Assembly (NCBI RefSeq): GCF_003626635.1
Contig: NZ_RAZT01000004.1
Coordinates: 372,001 to 436,000 of the forward strand
DNA length: 64,000 nt
Reading direction: 5' to 3'
Source of the DNA: Micromonospora musae
Lineage (GTDB): Bacteria > Actinomycetota > Actinomycetes > Mycobacteriales > Micromonosporaceae
Positions 51,106-58,847 of the stretch are shown here, one piece after another. The translations under genes and the position numbers were made by a program. Numbering within the stretch: the stretch's first letter is position 1; each line of letters starts with the position of its first letter. The notes beneath the pieces were generated by a model that had not been told where the DNA came from, searched no databases, and saw nothing but the letters and a program-made list of their open reading frames with translations.

Positions 51106-51675
51106 ATGGCGGACGACGAGGCGGAGATCACCGGCTGGGCGCTCGCCGCCGCCAAGGGTGACCGGGCCGCCGCCGCGCGGTTCGTCCAGGCGACCCAGCC
51201 GCAGGTCCGGCGCTTCCTCGCCGCCCTGACCGCCCCCTCGGAGGCGGACGATCTGGCGCAGGAGACGTTCCTGCGGGCGGTCCGGTCCCTCCCGTCGTTC
51301 GCCGGCCGCTCCTCCGCCCGGACCTGGCTCTTCACCATCGCCCGCCGGGTGGCCGTCGACCACGTCCGCGCCACCGTCGCCCGTCCCCGCACGGTGCCCG
51401 TGCCGGACGGGTACGACACCCCGGACCTCCACCGCAGCGGGTTCGACCGGCAGGTGATCCTGGAGCGGCTGATCGCGGAGTTGCCGGCCGAGCGGCGCGA
51501 GGCGTTCGTCGCCACCCAGGTGCTGGGCCTCTCCTACGCCGAGGCCGCCGAGGTGTGCGACTGCCCGGTGGGCACGATCCGCTCCCGGGTGGCCCGCGCT
51601 CGGGAGGATCTCCTCGTCGCCATGGACGCTCGGCCGGGATCGGGGGCGCGTCGTGGCGGTCACGAGGTTGGCTGA
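51106..51675 (+). CDS. sigC: ECF sigma factor, SigC-like
   Basis: This 189-aa ECF sigma factor has region 2 (ADDLAQETFLRAVRSLPSFA, then GRSSARTWLFTIARRVAVDH) and region 4 (VLGLSYAEAAEVCDCPVGTI, then RSRVARARE). Much of it reads like M. tuberculosis SigC, including the ATQ segment near residue 30, SSARTWL and CPVGTIRSRVARAR. The start ATG 51106 follows GGAGG at 5 nt. SigC has been linked to copper acquisition in M. tuberculosis, which fits a CopC-domain gene facing it. An anti-sigma candidate follows after 78 bp. Confidence 0.9.
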   Translation: MADDEAEITGWALAAAKGDRAAAARFVQATQPQVRRFLAALTAPSEADDLAQETFLRAVRSLPSFAGRSSARTWLFTIARRVAVDHVRATVARPRTVPVPDGYDTPDLHRSGFDRQVILERLIAELPAERREAFVATQVLGLSYAEAAEVCDCPVGTIRSRVARAREDLLVAMDARPGSGARRGGHEVG

Positions 51676-51753
51676 CGCCCGCGAAGCCGCTGTGACCTGC
51701 GTCGGGGCGAAATTCGCGGGAACCAACGCCGCCGCTGCCACGACTATCGGTAC

Positions 51754-52503
51754 ATGAGGTGTGAGCAGTGGCGCGAGGTCCTGTCGGCGCAGCTCGACGG
51801 CGAAGAGACCTCCGCCGAGCGGACGGCCGCCGAGGCTCATCTCGCCGGGTGTGACGACTGCCGGACGTGGTTCGACCGGGCAGCCGCGGTTTCCCGCCGG
51901 GCCCGCCTGTCGGTGCCGACGGCCGGACGCGATCTCACCGACGTGGTCCTGGCGGCGCTGCCCGCGCCCGAGAAGCGCCCTCGGCGCAACCGGTTGCTGC
52001 TCACGCTCCGCAGCGCGCTGGGCCTGGTCGGCGCCATGCAGCTCGTCCTGGGGCTGGTGCAGATCGCGCGCGGAGCCGCCGACGGGCACACCCATCCCGC
52101 CGGGGCGCTGGCGGCCGGCCACCTCTGGCACGAGTCCGCGGCGTGGAACGTCGCCGTCGGCGCCGGGTTCCTCTTCGTGGCGGCCCGGCGCACCCCGCCG
52201 ACCGGTCTGGTGCCGATGCTGAGCGCGTTCGTCGGCACCCTGGTGCTGCTCTCGGCCAACGACGTGGTGACCGGTCGGGTGGAGGTCACCCGGCTGGTCA
52301 GCCACGGATTCCTGCTCGCGGGGTACGCGATGGTCATCGCGCTCTCCCGGCCACGACTGCACCCGGACGGCCCCGCCACCCGGGGTCGCGGCGACGAGAC
52401 CCAGTGGCGGCTTCCGGTGGAGGAGGAGGCGGCCCCGCCGACCCTGCGACTGCTGCCACCGCACCCCGGCTCGGCGCACCATCGGGACCGTACCGCCGCC
52501 TGA
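51754..52503 (+). CDS. Zinc-finger membrane anti-sigma factor candidate
   Basis: This 249-aa protein opens with a zf-HC2/ZAS-type domain: MRCEQWREVLSAQLDGEE, then AEAHLAGCDDCRTWF, giving the Cys...His-x3-Cys-x2-Cys zinc site. Residues about 85-200 contain four hydrophobic helices (LGLVGAMQLVLGLVQIA, WNVAVGAGFLFVAARR, LVPMLSAFVGTLVLLSAN, VSHGFLLAGYAMVIAL). A His-bearing loop GHTHPAGALAAGHLWHES could sense a metal. It is placed directly after the SigC-like gene, the usual place for a cognate anti-sigma. SigC in M. tuberculosis has no such neighbour. Confidence 0.82.
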   Translation: MRCEQWREVLSAQLDGEETSAERTAAEAHLAGCDDCRTWFDRAAAVSRRARLSVPTAGRDLTDVVLAALPAPEKRPRRNRLLLTLRSALGLVGAMQLVLGLVQIARGAADGHTHPAGALAAGHLWHESAAWNVAVGAGFLFVAARRTPPTGLVPMLSAFVGTLVLLSANDVVTGRVEVTRLVSHGFLLAGYAMVIALSRPRLHPDGPATRGRGDETQWRLPVEEEAAPPTLRLLPPHPGSAHHRDRTAA

Positions 52504-52582
52504 CCGACGCCCGGGGGCGGCTGTCCGGGTCGCCGGCCGTGCGGCGCTTCCCGAGGCCGGGTGCCCGGCCGGCGGGGGGCGG

Positions 52583-53131
52583 TCAGCGCCGGTCGAGCTC
52601 CGATTCCAGCCGCCGGACGAGCGTCTTGCGGCCCTTGCCGCCGCGCTCGCGTCGCAGCGCCGTCCTGAGCTGGCCCGTCTCGAGGTGGGGGACCTGCTTG
52701 ACCGCCTCGGCCACGCGCAGGTCCAGCAGCCGGTCGACGGAGGTGGCGGCGCTACGCGCCCGTTTGGCCGGTCCGGTGTTCGGTACGAACTGCCTGCCGG
52801 AGCGCGACGCCTTCCGCTTCTTGACGTCGGTCGCGCGACGTTCCTCGGGGGAGAGCTTCTCCCAGGCCCGTTTGGGCAGGTAACGGCTGGTCTCGCCGTC
52901 CTTGCGCGCCCGCGTGCCGCCCTGCCTGGTCTGCCACTGCTCGTTACCCCAGCGCCGCAGGTTCCGTTGCCGCTCGTCCCGCGGACCCTGGTAACCCCCG
53001 CCGCGCTTCTGGTACTCCTTCGTCAGCAGCTGCGACTTACGCGCCGACCACTGTCCCGGCCGCCCGCCCTTGTCGGAGGCCTGGATCTCGTCCTTGAGCT
53101 TCTGTCGCAGCTCCGGATCCGTGTACCGCAT
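52583..53131 (-). CDS. DUF5872-family basic protein
   Basis: This 182-aa, very basic, hydrophilic protein begins MRYTDPELRQKLKDEIQASD and continues KGGRPGQWSARKSQLLTKEY and GGYQGPRDERQRNLRRW, the signature of DUF5872. Conserved Trp-containing WGNEQWQT follows, then AWEKLSPEERRATD. No enzymatic motif, no signal and no membrane segment. It resembles DNA-associated or stress-related small basic proteins, but the function is unknown. It converges with the anti-sigma gene. Confidence 0.85.
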   Translation of the reverse strand: MRYTDPELRQKLKDEIQASDKGGRPGQWSARKSQLLTKEYQKRGGGYQGPRDERQRNLRRWGNEQWQTRQGGTRARKDGETSRYLPKRAWEKLSPEERRATDVKKRKASRSGRQFVPNTGPAKRARSAATSVDRLLDLRVAEAVKQVPHLETGQLRTALRRERGGKGRKTLVRRLESELDRR

Positions 53132-53263
53132 GGCGAAGGGCTACCCGGGCCCGAGCGGCCTATGCGTGGCCGCGAATCGTCGACGGAGGGGCTCGCCGTG
53201 CCCGGTGCGGGGCGGCGGTCGCCAGGGCCGGCCGCTCCCGGGGTCAGCCGGGGGAGGTGACGA

Positions 53264-53298
53264 GGAGCCCCGCCGTCGGCCCGGACGGCGGGGGCTCC
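53264..53298 (-). terminator. Terminator behind the glycerophosphodiesterase gene
   Basis: GGAGCCCCGCCGTC (53264-53277) pairs with GACGGCGGGGGCTCC (53284-53298), one bulge, loop of 6 nt, 13 nt beyond the stop codon. Confidence 0.75.
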
Positions 53299-53310
53299 AC
53301 AGTGCGGGGA

Positions 53311-55227
53311 CTAGCGCAGGGCGAGGGTCCGGGCGTCGGCGGCGATGACGCTGGCGACCTCGGCGGGCACGGTCCTGCCGGCCTGCCGGTCGACCCAGCT
53401 GGCCAGCTGGGCGTACTGGCCGTGTGCCAGCTTGACGGCCATCGTGTCGACGGCGGACGGGTCGGCCCCCGAGGTGAGGATCAGGTAACCGAGCCCGGCC
53501 TGGCTGACCGTCACGGTGAAGGTGCTGGTCGCGGTCGCGGTGCCCTCCGGACCGGTCACCTCGGCGGTGACCGTGTGCCGGCCCGCCGTCAGCTTGGCCA
53601 GGTCGAGCTTGCGCCCGGCGGCCGACTTCTTGCCGTCGAGGGTGACGGTGACGGTCTCCGCGTTGGTCGCGGCGACCGCGATCACCGGGGACTGGGCGCG
53701 GTCGAGCCGGGCGCCCTCGGCCGGCGAGGCGATCTCCACGGTGGGCTCGGCGGAGGCGCGCTGCGTGAACGCCGAGTTCCAGCCGACCAGCTCGGCCGCG
53801 CGGTTGGTGATGATCGCGTCGGTGCCGATCCGCTCGAGCCGCTGCCAGAGGCCGGCAGAGTCCATCGTCCAGGCCATCACCGCGACTCCGGCGTCGTGCA
53901 GCGGTGCGATCACCTCCGGCTTGGCCAGCAGCGCGTTGCCGTCCGGGTTGTACGCGGTCAGGTGCAGCTCCTTGGAGATCGCCACCGGATCGGCGTCGAG
54001 GCTGCTGCGGAGCAGACCGAGCGGCAGCTCGGGGGCGAGTTCGTAGGTGTACCTGAGCGCGTCGACCTCGAAGCTCTGGACGAAGACCCGACCCATCATC
54101 TGCTCGTCGCGGATCACCTGGATGATCGTGGCGACCTCGTCCTTCGTGTGCTTGCCCTTGATCTCCAGCAGCAGGTTGCCGCCCCGGGTACGCAGGTCGG
54201 CGAGCTGCTCGGCCAGGGTCGGCACCCGCTCGCCGACGTACTGCGGAGCGAACCAGGAACCGGCGTCCAGGGCCTTGATCTGCGCGGCGGTCAGGCTGCG
54301 GATCTTCCCGGTTCCGTCGGTGGTCCGGTCGACGGTGTCGTCGTGCAGGATGAACGGGACGCCGTCCTTGCTGGGCTGGACGTCGTTCTCGATCCAGTCG
54401 GCGCCGCCCCTGCGGGCGATCTCCTGCGCGACCAGGGTGTTCTCCGGCGCGGCGGCGGAGGCGCCGCGGTGTGCGATCACCGTGAACGGGCTGCCCTCGG
54501 GGCGGATGTAGCCGTTCGGCGGCAGCTCGGTGACGACGACGTCGTCGTAGGAGACGGTGCCGCCGTTGACGAAGAGCGCCTGGACGCCGTCGGTGGACCG
54601 TTGGAGGCTGCTGGTGCGCATCATCTCCCGCCCGTCGAAGATCCAGCGGGCCTGGCTGCCGTGCACCTCGACGGCGACCCGCACGTCCCGGCCGGTGCCG
54701 GCGGCGTACGGGGCGGAGGCGGTGTTCGTCACCACCCAGGCGTTGGCCGTGGTCCGCTGGGCGAACTCGAGACCGTTGGCGGCCGTGGTGCCGCTGCGCA
54801 TGGTGGCGATCCACCACGGAGTGGCGCCGTCGGCCGGGACGTCGATGCCGAGCGAGGCCCAGCGGGTGGCGGCGGAGACCGACTCGAAGCGCATGGTCGC
54901 CTCGAACCGGAAGTCGTTCAGGTGCCGACCAAAGGTGATCTTGTTGTTGGCGCTCGCGCTGGCGGAGGTCCCGTAGAGCCGGCCGTTCTCGACCTTCCAG
55001 GCGCCGTCGACCGCGTTCCAGCCGGCGGGCAGCGTGCCGGAGGAGAAGCTCTCCGAGACGACGACGTCGCCGGGCTCGGCGGCGGCGGGGGACGAGGTCG
55101 TGATGGCCACCGCGGCGACGCCGCCGGCGACGGTGAGCGCCGCAGCGGCGGCGACGGCCCGGGTACGCGTCAGCACGGACCCCGTGGCGGCGCGGCCGGA
55201 CGGCGATGATGCGGAAGGGACAGTCAT
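53311..55227 (-). CDS. Secreted glycerophosphodiester phosphodiesterase with N-terminal lectin-like domain
   Basis: ATG 55227 gives 638 aa. The signal peptide ends around SSPAAAEPGD. Residues about 45-230 form a beta-sandwich (LamG/DUF1080-like) with DVVVSESFSSGTLPAGWNAV. The catalytic GDPD barrel spans about 240-480, with HRGASAAAPENT, ENDVQPSKDG, ILHDDTVDRTTDG and LLLEIKGK, the His/Glu/Asp set that binds Ca2+ and does acid-base catalysis. A C-terminal Ig-like domain follows (VEIASPAEGARLDRAQSPVI) and a short helical tail. It should hydrolyse extracellular glycerophosphodiesters or teichoic acids for phosphate. Confidence 0.92.
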   Translation of the reverse strand: MTVPSASSPSGRAATGSVLTRTRAVAAAAALTVAGGVAAVAITTSSPAAAEPGDVVVSESFSSGTLPAGWNAVDGAWKVENGRLYGTSASASANNKITFGRHLNDFRFEATMRFESVSAATRWASLGIDVPADGATPWWIATMRSGTTAANGLEFAQRTTANAWVVTNTASAPYAAGTGRDVRVAVEVHGSQARWIFDGREMMRTSSLQRSTDGVQALFVNGGTVSYDDVVVTELPPNGYIRPEGSPFTVIAHRGASAAAPENTLVAQEIARRGGADWIENDVQPSKDGVPFILHDDTVDRTTDGTGKIRSLTAAQIKALDAGSWFAPQYVGERVPTLAEQLADLRTRGGNLLLEIKGKHTKDEVATIIQVIRDEQMMGRVFVQSFEVDALRYTYELAPELPLGLLRSSLDADPVAISKELHLTAYNPDGNALLAKPEVIAPLHDAGVAVMAWTMDSAGLWQRLERIGTDAIITNRAAELVGWNSAFTQRASAEPTVEIASPAEGARLDRAQSPVIAVAATNAETVTVTLDGKKSAAGRKLDLAKLTAGRHTVTAEVTGPEGTATATSTFTVTVSQAGLGYLILTSGADPSAVDTMAVKLAHGQYAQLASWVDRQAGRTVPAEVASVIAADARTLALR

Positions 55228-55383
55228 GGCCGGGACGGTACGAAGCGGCCCCGAATGCGTCCTCAATTGAGCGTGGCCGTCGCCGGAACGTCAGATGTAC
55301 GTGCCCGGCCGTCGTTCATGGGGGCGGTCGAGCGACGGCCACTCTGGACGGCCGACTACGAATCGCCCGCCGCATGCTTCACT

Positions 55384-55404
55384 TGTTCTAGTAGTATGCG
55401 AACA
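55384..55404 (+). promoter_or_regulatory. Operator-like inverted repeat at the GntR gene start
   Basis: TGTTC (55384-55388) and GAACA (55400-55404) form an inverted repeat ending on the A of the start codon. TAGTAT (55392-55397) inside it could be a -10, which would put the transcript start at the ATG (leaderless). YtrA-type GntR repressors often bind their own promoter, so autoregulation is plausible. Confidence 0.55.
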
Positions 55405-55772
55405 TGTTGTTCAGTGTGGTGCCGGAGAGCGGGATGCCGCTCGCCGAACAGATAGCGGCCAGTGTGCGCCGAGCGTTGGCCGACGGTGCGGTGCGGCGCG
55501 GCGACCGGCTGCCGGCCGCCCGGGAACTCGCCGACACCTTGAACGTCAACATGCACACGGTGCTCCGGGCGTACGCGGCGCTGCGCGACGACGGGCTGAT
55601 CGAGCTGCGGCGCGGCCGTGGCGCCGTGGTGACCGGGGCGGTGCCCCGGGAGCAGGCGCAGGTGATCGAGTGGGTGCGGCGTCTGGTCGCCGATGCGAGC
55701 CGCGCCGGCGTCGGCCTGGAGGAGCTCGTCGGGATGGTACGTAAGCATTACGCGAAGGAGATGGGCGGATGA
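55404..55772 (+). CDS. GntR-family regulator, YtrA-like
   Basis: This 122-aa protein is a GntR winged helix (LAEQIAASVRRALADGAVRR, RLPAARELADTLNVNMHTVL and RAYAALRDDGLIELRRGRG) with only a short helical tail, the YtrA-subfamily layout. Such regulators usually control an adjacent membrane-protein gene. Here the next gene overlaps by four bases (ATGA) and encodes a DUF1648 membrane protein. There is no ribosome site; ATG 55404 abuts the inverted repeat. Confidence 0.9.
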   Translation: MLFSVVPESGMPLAEQIAASVRRALADGAVRRGDRLPAARELADTLNVNMHTVLRAYAALRDDGLIELRRGRGAVVTGAVPREQAQVIEWVRRLVADASRAGVGLEELVGMVRKHYAKEMGG

Positions 55773-56782
55773 GGAGAGCACGGTGGATCGCCGGGATCGG
55801 GCTCCTGCCGGGCGCGTTGCTCGCGGGTGCCACGGCGACGACGCTCGCGTGGCGGGGACGCCTGCCGGACCGGCTGCCCAACCAGGGCGGCGTCGGCGGC
55901 CGACCGGTGGAGACGACGATCCCGGTCGACACCCTGGCCGCGCTCCTGATCGGAGTGGCCCTCGCCGCCTGGATCGCCGGGCTCGTCGCGTTCCTCGCGG
56001 CCGGTTGGCTGCCCCGTACGCCCCGGCACTGGCTGCGCGCGGGCATCCAGGTCGCGGTCGCCGCCGTCGCCGGCGCGGTGCTGACGATCCTGCTGATGGT
56101 GCTGAACGCCGCGCTCGACGCGGCCACCGCCGCCGACGTGCGGATCTCCTGGGCCTACTTCGCCGCGACGATGGCGACGCCGGCCGGGGTGGCCGTCGTG
56201 TCCGGTCTCGTGGCGCTGCTGCTGGCCGGCCGGGCACCGGCGCAGCGCCCCGATCCACGCCAGCCGACCGGCGTCGCCGCGACGGTGGCGACCGACCGGC
56301 CCGCCCCGGCGGGCGACGGTGAGCGGCTGCTCTGGTGGGAGTCGCGCTCGCTGCGGCCGGTGGTGTGGGCGGCGGCAGCGCTCGCGATCACCGGACCACT
56401 GCTCGCCGCCCTGCTGGTGCCCTTCGTGGGCGTCTCCGGCTGGGCGGGGCTGGCACCGACCGTCACCGCGCCCATCCTGCTTCCGTTCACCCGCTACCGG
56501 CTCGCCATCGACGCGCGCGAGGTCCGCCTCGCCTTCGGCCTGTACCGATGGCGCCTGCCGCTCACCGCCATCGCCTCCGCGGAGGAGGCCCGACTGGACG
56601 CGTCGACCTGGCTCGTCCGCGGCATGTTGCGCGGCGCGACCGACCCCACGCTGCCGCTGCTCCCCGGCCGGGTGCTGGCCCTCCGGCTGACCGACGGCAC
56701 CCGACGGCTCGTCACCTGCCGGGACGTCGCCACGGCGGTCGAGGCCGTGAACACCCTGCGCGCCCGCGTCGCCGCCGGTTGA
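55769..56782 (+). CDS. DUF1648-domain membrane protein
   Basis: This 337-aa protein has hydrophobic segments near residues 8-28, 52-80, 90-112, 128-152, 205-225 and 230-248. The DUF1648 motif is LPDRLPNQGGVGGRPVETTI, like the LPxxxPxHWxxxG element of the family. The C-terminal roughly 90 residues are soluble with a PH-like pattern (RYRLAIDAREVRLAFGLYRW). The four-base overlap with the GntR gene says it is that regulator's partner. Function is unknown; related proteins act in cell-envelope stress or immunity loci. Confidence 0.8.
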   Translation: MRRARWIAGIGLLPGALLAGATATTLAWRGRLPDRLPNQGGVGGRPVETTIPVDTLAALLIGVALAAWIAGLVAFLAAGWLPRTPRHWLRAGIQVAVAAVAGAVLTILLMVLNAALDAATAADVRISWAYFAATMATPAGVAVVSGLVALLLAGRAPAQRPDPRQPTGVAATVATDRPAPAGDGERLLWWESRSLRPVVWAAAALAITGPLLAALLVPFVGVSGWAGLAPTVTAPILLPFTRYRLAIDAREVRLAFGLYRWRLPLTAIASAEEARLDASTWLVRGMLRGATDPTLPLLPGRVLALRLTDGTRRLVTCRDVATAVEAVNTLRARVAAG

Positions 56783-56790
56783 GCCACCCG

Positions 56791-56822
56791 CCGTCGGGAG
56801 CCCGCTGCCGGGCTCCCGACGG
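56791..56822 (+). terminator. Terminator behind the DUF1648 gene
   Basis: A perfect 13-bp stem (CCGTCGGGAGCCC at 56791-56803 with 56810-56822), loop of 6 nt, just after the stop at 56782. Confidence 0.75.
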
Positions 56823-56900
56823 CCGACCGCGCTCACCGACCCCGCCCCCGCGCTCACCGACCGCGCTCACCGACCGCGCCGCCGACCGCGCGAACCGACC

Positions 56901-56939
56901 GCGCGAGCCGACCGCCCCCGCCGGGCGGTCGGCTCGCGC
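56901..56939 (-). terminator. Terminator behind the OmpA-family gene
   Basis: A perfect 16-bp stem (GCGCGAGCCGACCGCC at 56901-56916 with 56924-56939) lies 9 nt beyond the minus-strand stop. Between the two terminators (56825-56900) are degenerate repeats of CTCACCGACCGCG. Confidence 0.78.
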
Positions 56940-56947
56940 AGCCGGCC

Positions 56948-57991
56948 TCAGGTGCCGTCGTCCGTCGGTGGAGGCGTCGCGGTGACGACCAGTTCGACCC
57001 GCCGGTTCTGCGCCAGCCCGCCCGCGCTGGTCTCGGCGACCTTGGGACGGGTCTCGCCGTACCCTTCGGCGCTCAGCCGGTCGCCGGCCACGCCGTGCCC
57101 GGCCAGGAAGTCGTGCACCGCCTGAGCGCGGGCACGGCTGAGGACGAGGTTCGACTCGGCCGAGCCGGTGGAGTCGGTGTGGCCCTCGATCCGGATCCGC
57201 GCGCTCGGATTGGCCTTCAGGATCCGGGCCACCGTGACCAGGCTCCTTCGGGAGGCCGAGGTGAGCGAGTCGCCGCCGCTGTCGAACGTGAGCCGGGGCA
57301 GCTCGCCTAACCGCCGTCGTACGTCCGGGACCTCGATCCGGTCGTCGACCACCGCCCCGGTCCGCCGGGCGGCGCTGAGCACCGCTTCCCGGTACAGCTC
57401 GGAGGGGGCGGTTCCGGTCAGGGTGAGCGTTCCGCGGTGCAGCTCCACCCGGGCGTCGGGACCGTCGCCGCCGAACGCGCGGAGCACCCCCGGAAGGCCG
57501 GCCAGCGCCGCGTCGCCCACCTCCGGGTCGACCGTGAGGTCGTCGTCGACGGCCCCGGCGCCGTAGGTGGCCACCGCCGCGTCGACCAGCGCGGTCCGGG
57601 ACTCCGCGGTGGGCACGGTGCCCCGCAGGGACGCGCCGCCGTGACCCAGGGCCACCGAGACGGTGGGCGGTACGCGGAGCGGCGCCGCGGGGATCTCGGA
57701 CTCGACGGCCCGTACGCCCGCCAGGGCGCGGACGACGCCGCGGGCCCGGTCGGCCTCGGCGGCGGAGCCCGCCCTCAGCTTCCCGTCACGTCCGGTGAAG
57801 GTGACCCGTACGTCGGAGAGGCCGGCCGCGTGCAGCGCCACAGTGGAGCGCTGGGTCAGGTCGGCCTCCATCCGGTGCCGGTTCGGCAGCTGCTGGGCCG
57901 TGCCGAGTACGGCCAGACCGAGTATCGCCACGATCAGGGCGACCAGCGGGCTGAACCGGCGCTCTCGCCTCGGGGCAGGAGTCTTCGTCAT
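56948..57991 (-). CDS. OmpA-family protein with BON-like region (ArfA-like)
   Basis: The 347-aa protein starts at ATG 57991, overlapping the upstream gene's stop. It has one N-terminal transmembrane helix (LVALIVAILGLAVLGTA, about 14-30), two BON-like beta-alpha repeats (about 45-215; VSVALGHGGASLRGTVPT and VELHRGTLTLTGTAP), and a C-terminal OmpA peptidoglycan-binding domain (IRIEGHTDSTGSAESNLVLS, then RAQAVHDFLAGHGV, then AEGYGETRPKV). This order is that of M. tuberculosis ArfA (Rv0899), which spans the membrane and binds peptidoglycan. It should anchor the envelope or form part of an envelope complex with the helix-hairpin-helix partner. Confidence 0.87.
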   Translation of the reverse strand: MTKTPAPRRERRFSPLVALIVAILGLAVLGTAQQLPNRHRMEADLTQRSTVALHAAGLSDVRVTFTGRDGKLRAGSAAEADRARGVVRALAGVRAVESEIPAAPLRVPPTVSVALGHGGASLRGTVPTAESRTALVDAAVATYGAGAVDDDLTVDPEVGDAALAGLPGVLRAFGGDGPDARVELHRGTLTLTGTAPSELYREAVLSAARRTGAVVDDRIEVPDVRRRLGELPRLTFDSGGDSLTSASRRSLVTVARILKANPSARIRIEGHTDSTGSAESNLVLSRARAQAVHDFLAGHGVAGDRLSAEGYGETRPKVAETSAGGLAQNRRVELVVTATPPPTDDGT

Positions 57992-58437
57992 CGGGTCCGC
58001 CCCACCGGCTGCGCCTGCGCCGCCGTCTCGACGTCCCGGCCGGCCACCAGCCGCTCGGTGAGTTCGCGGAATCCTGCTTCGTCGCCGTCGGCGAGCAGCC
58101 GGGCCTGGCGGCCCCAGGTCACGAGACTCGGCGCGAAGGTGAGCCCGGCCGCCTCGATGGCCGTGCGCCGGGTGTCGTCGTCGGCCTCGGCGAGCTGACC
58201 GAAGGTGTGGATGCCGGCGGCGCGCAGGGCGGCCGCCATCTTCGGGCCGATCCCCTCGATCCGCTCCAGGTCGTCGGGACCGGTGCGGACGGGCTCGGTG
58301 GGCAGGGGCGTGGCTGCGGCGGTGTCGGTCGCGGGCGGCGCCGGCCTCCGGCTGCCCCAGACGAGCCAACCGACGAGCAGCCCCAGCAGGAAGGCTGCCA
58401 GGATGATCAGGAGTGACTGGTTGATGAACCAGGCCAT
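57988..58437 (-). CDS. Membrane-anchored helix-hairpin-helix protein
   Basis: This 149-aa protein has an N-terminal membrane helix (LLIILAAFLLGLLVGWLVW), a Pro/Thr-rich linker, and a helix-hairpin-helix domain: DDLERIEGIGPKMAAALRAA, GIHTFGQLAEADDDTRRT, then a helical tail with VTWGRQARLLADGD. Such domains bind nucleic acid or proteins; similar small HhH proteins occur beside OmpA-like genes in actinobacteria. The stop overlaps the OmpA-family start (ATGA), so they are made together. ATG 58437 has a GAGG-type site. Confidence 0.85.
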   Translation of the reverse strand: MAWFINQSLLIILAAFLLGLLVGWLVWGSRRPAPPATDTAAATPLPTEPVRTGPDDLERIEGIGPKMAAALRAAGIHTFGQLAEADDDTRRTAIEAAGLTFAPSLVTWGRQARLLADGDEAGFRELTERLVAGRDVETAAQAQPVGRTR

Positions 58438-58847
58438 GCGAGGCCTCCGAGAAGAAGCGTACGGGGATGGGATGCCGCAGCTCGGACGGCATCGGACGCC
58501 TCGTTCGAGGTGAAGGATGGCGACCGGCGTGGACGTGGCCGCCAGGGCCCGTCCCGAGCGCGGACTGCGCGACATCCTATGTGGACGATCGACGGCGGGC
58601 GGCAGCCGGAAGCGGCGAGGCGGCGAGCGGTCGGGCGATTCCGGCCGCGACAGCCGTAGGAGTGATGAGTGTGAATGTTTCGCCACTCGTCGGATGAACG
58701 GCGCGGGGCGGCACCGTAGCGTCGATGCGTTTCGTGCCGGCACGGTCGCCGCACGTGACCGCCGGTTCGGCGCCGCGGGAGCTGGCGGCGCGGGGCTGCG
58801 GCCCTCGTGCGACGGCCACCCGGCCCCAACTCCCGAAGGGAGCATCG
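58438..58847. other. Divergent intergenic region, no gene recognised
   Basis: The 410 bp between the HhH gene and the M36 protease hold no supported coding sequence. Promoters for both must lie here. TAGGAT on the minus strand near 58577 is a -10 candidate for the HhH/OmpA operon, without a good -35. No repeat or palindrome of note was found. Confidence 0.4.

Noticed and set aside
56825..56900. Short repeats of CTCACCGACCGCG that might suggest a CRISPR-like array.
   Set aside because: The units are degenerate, contiguous and have no unique spacers. They lie between two terminators and look like low-complexity drift.
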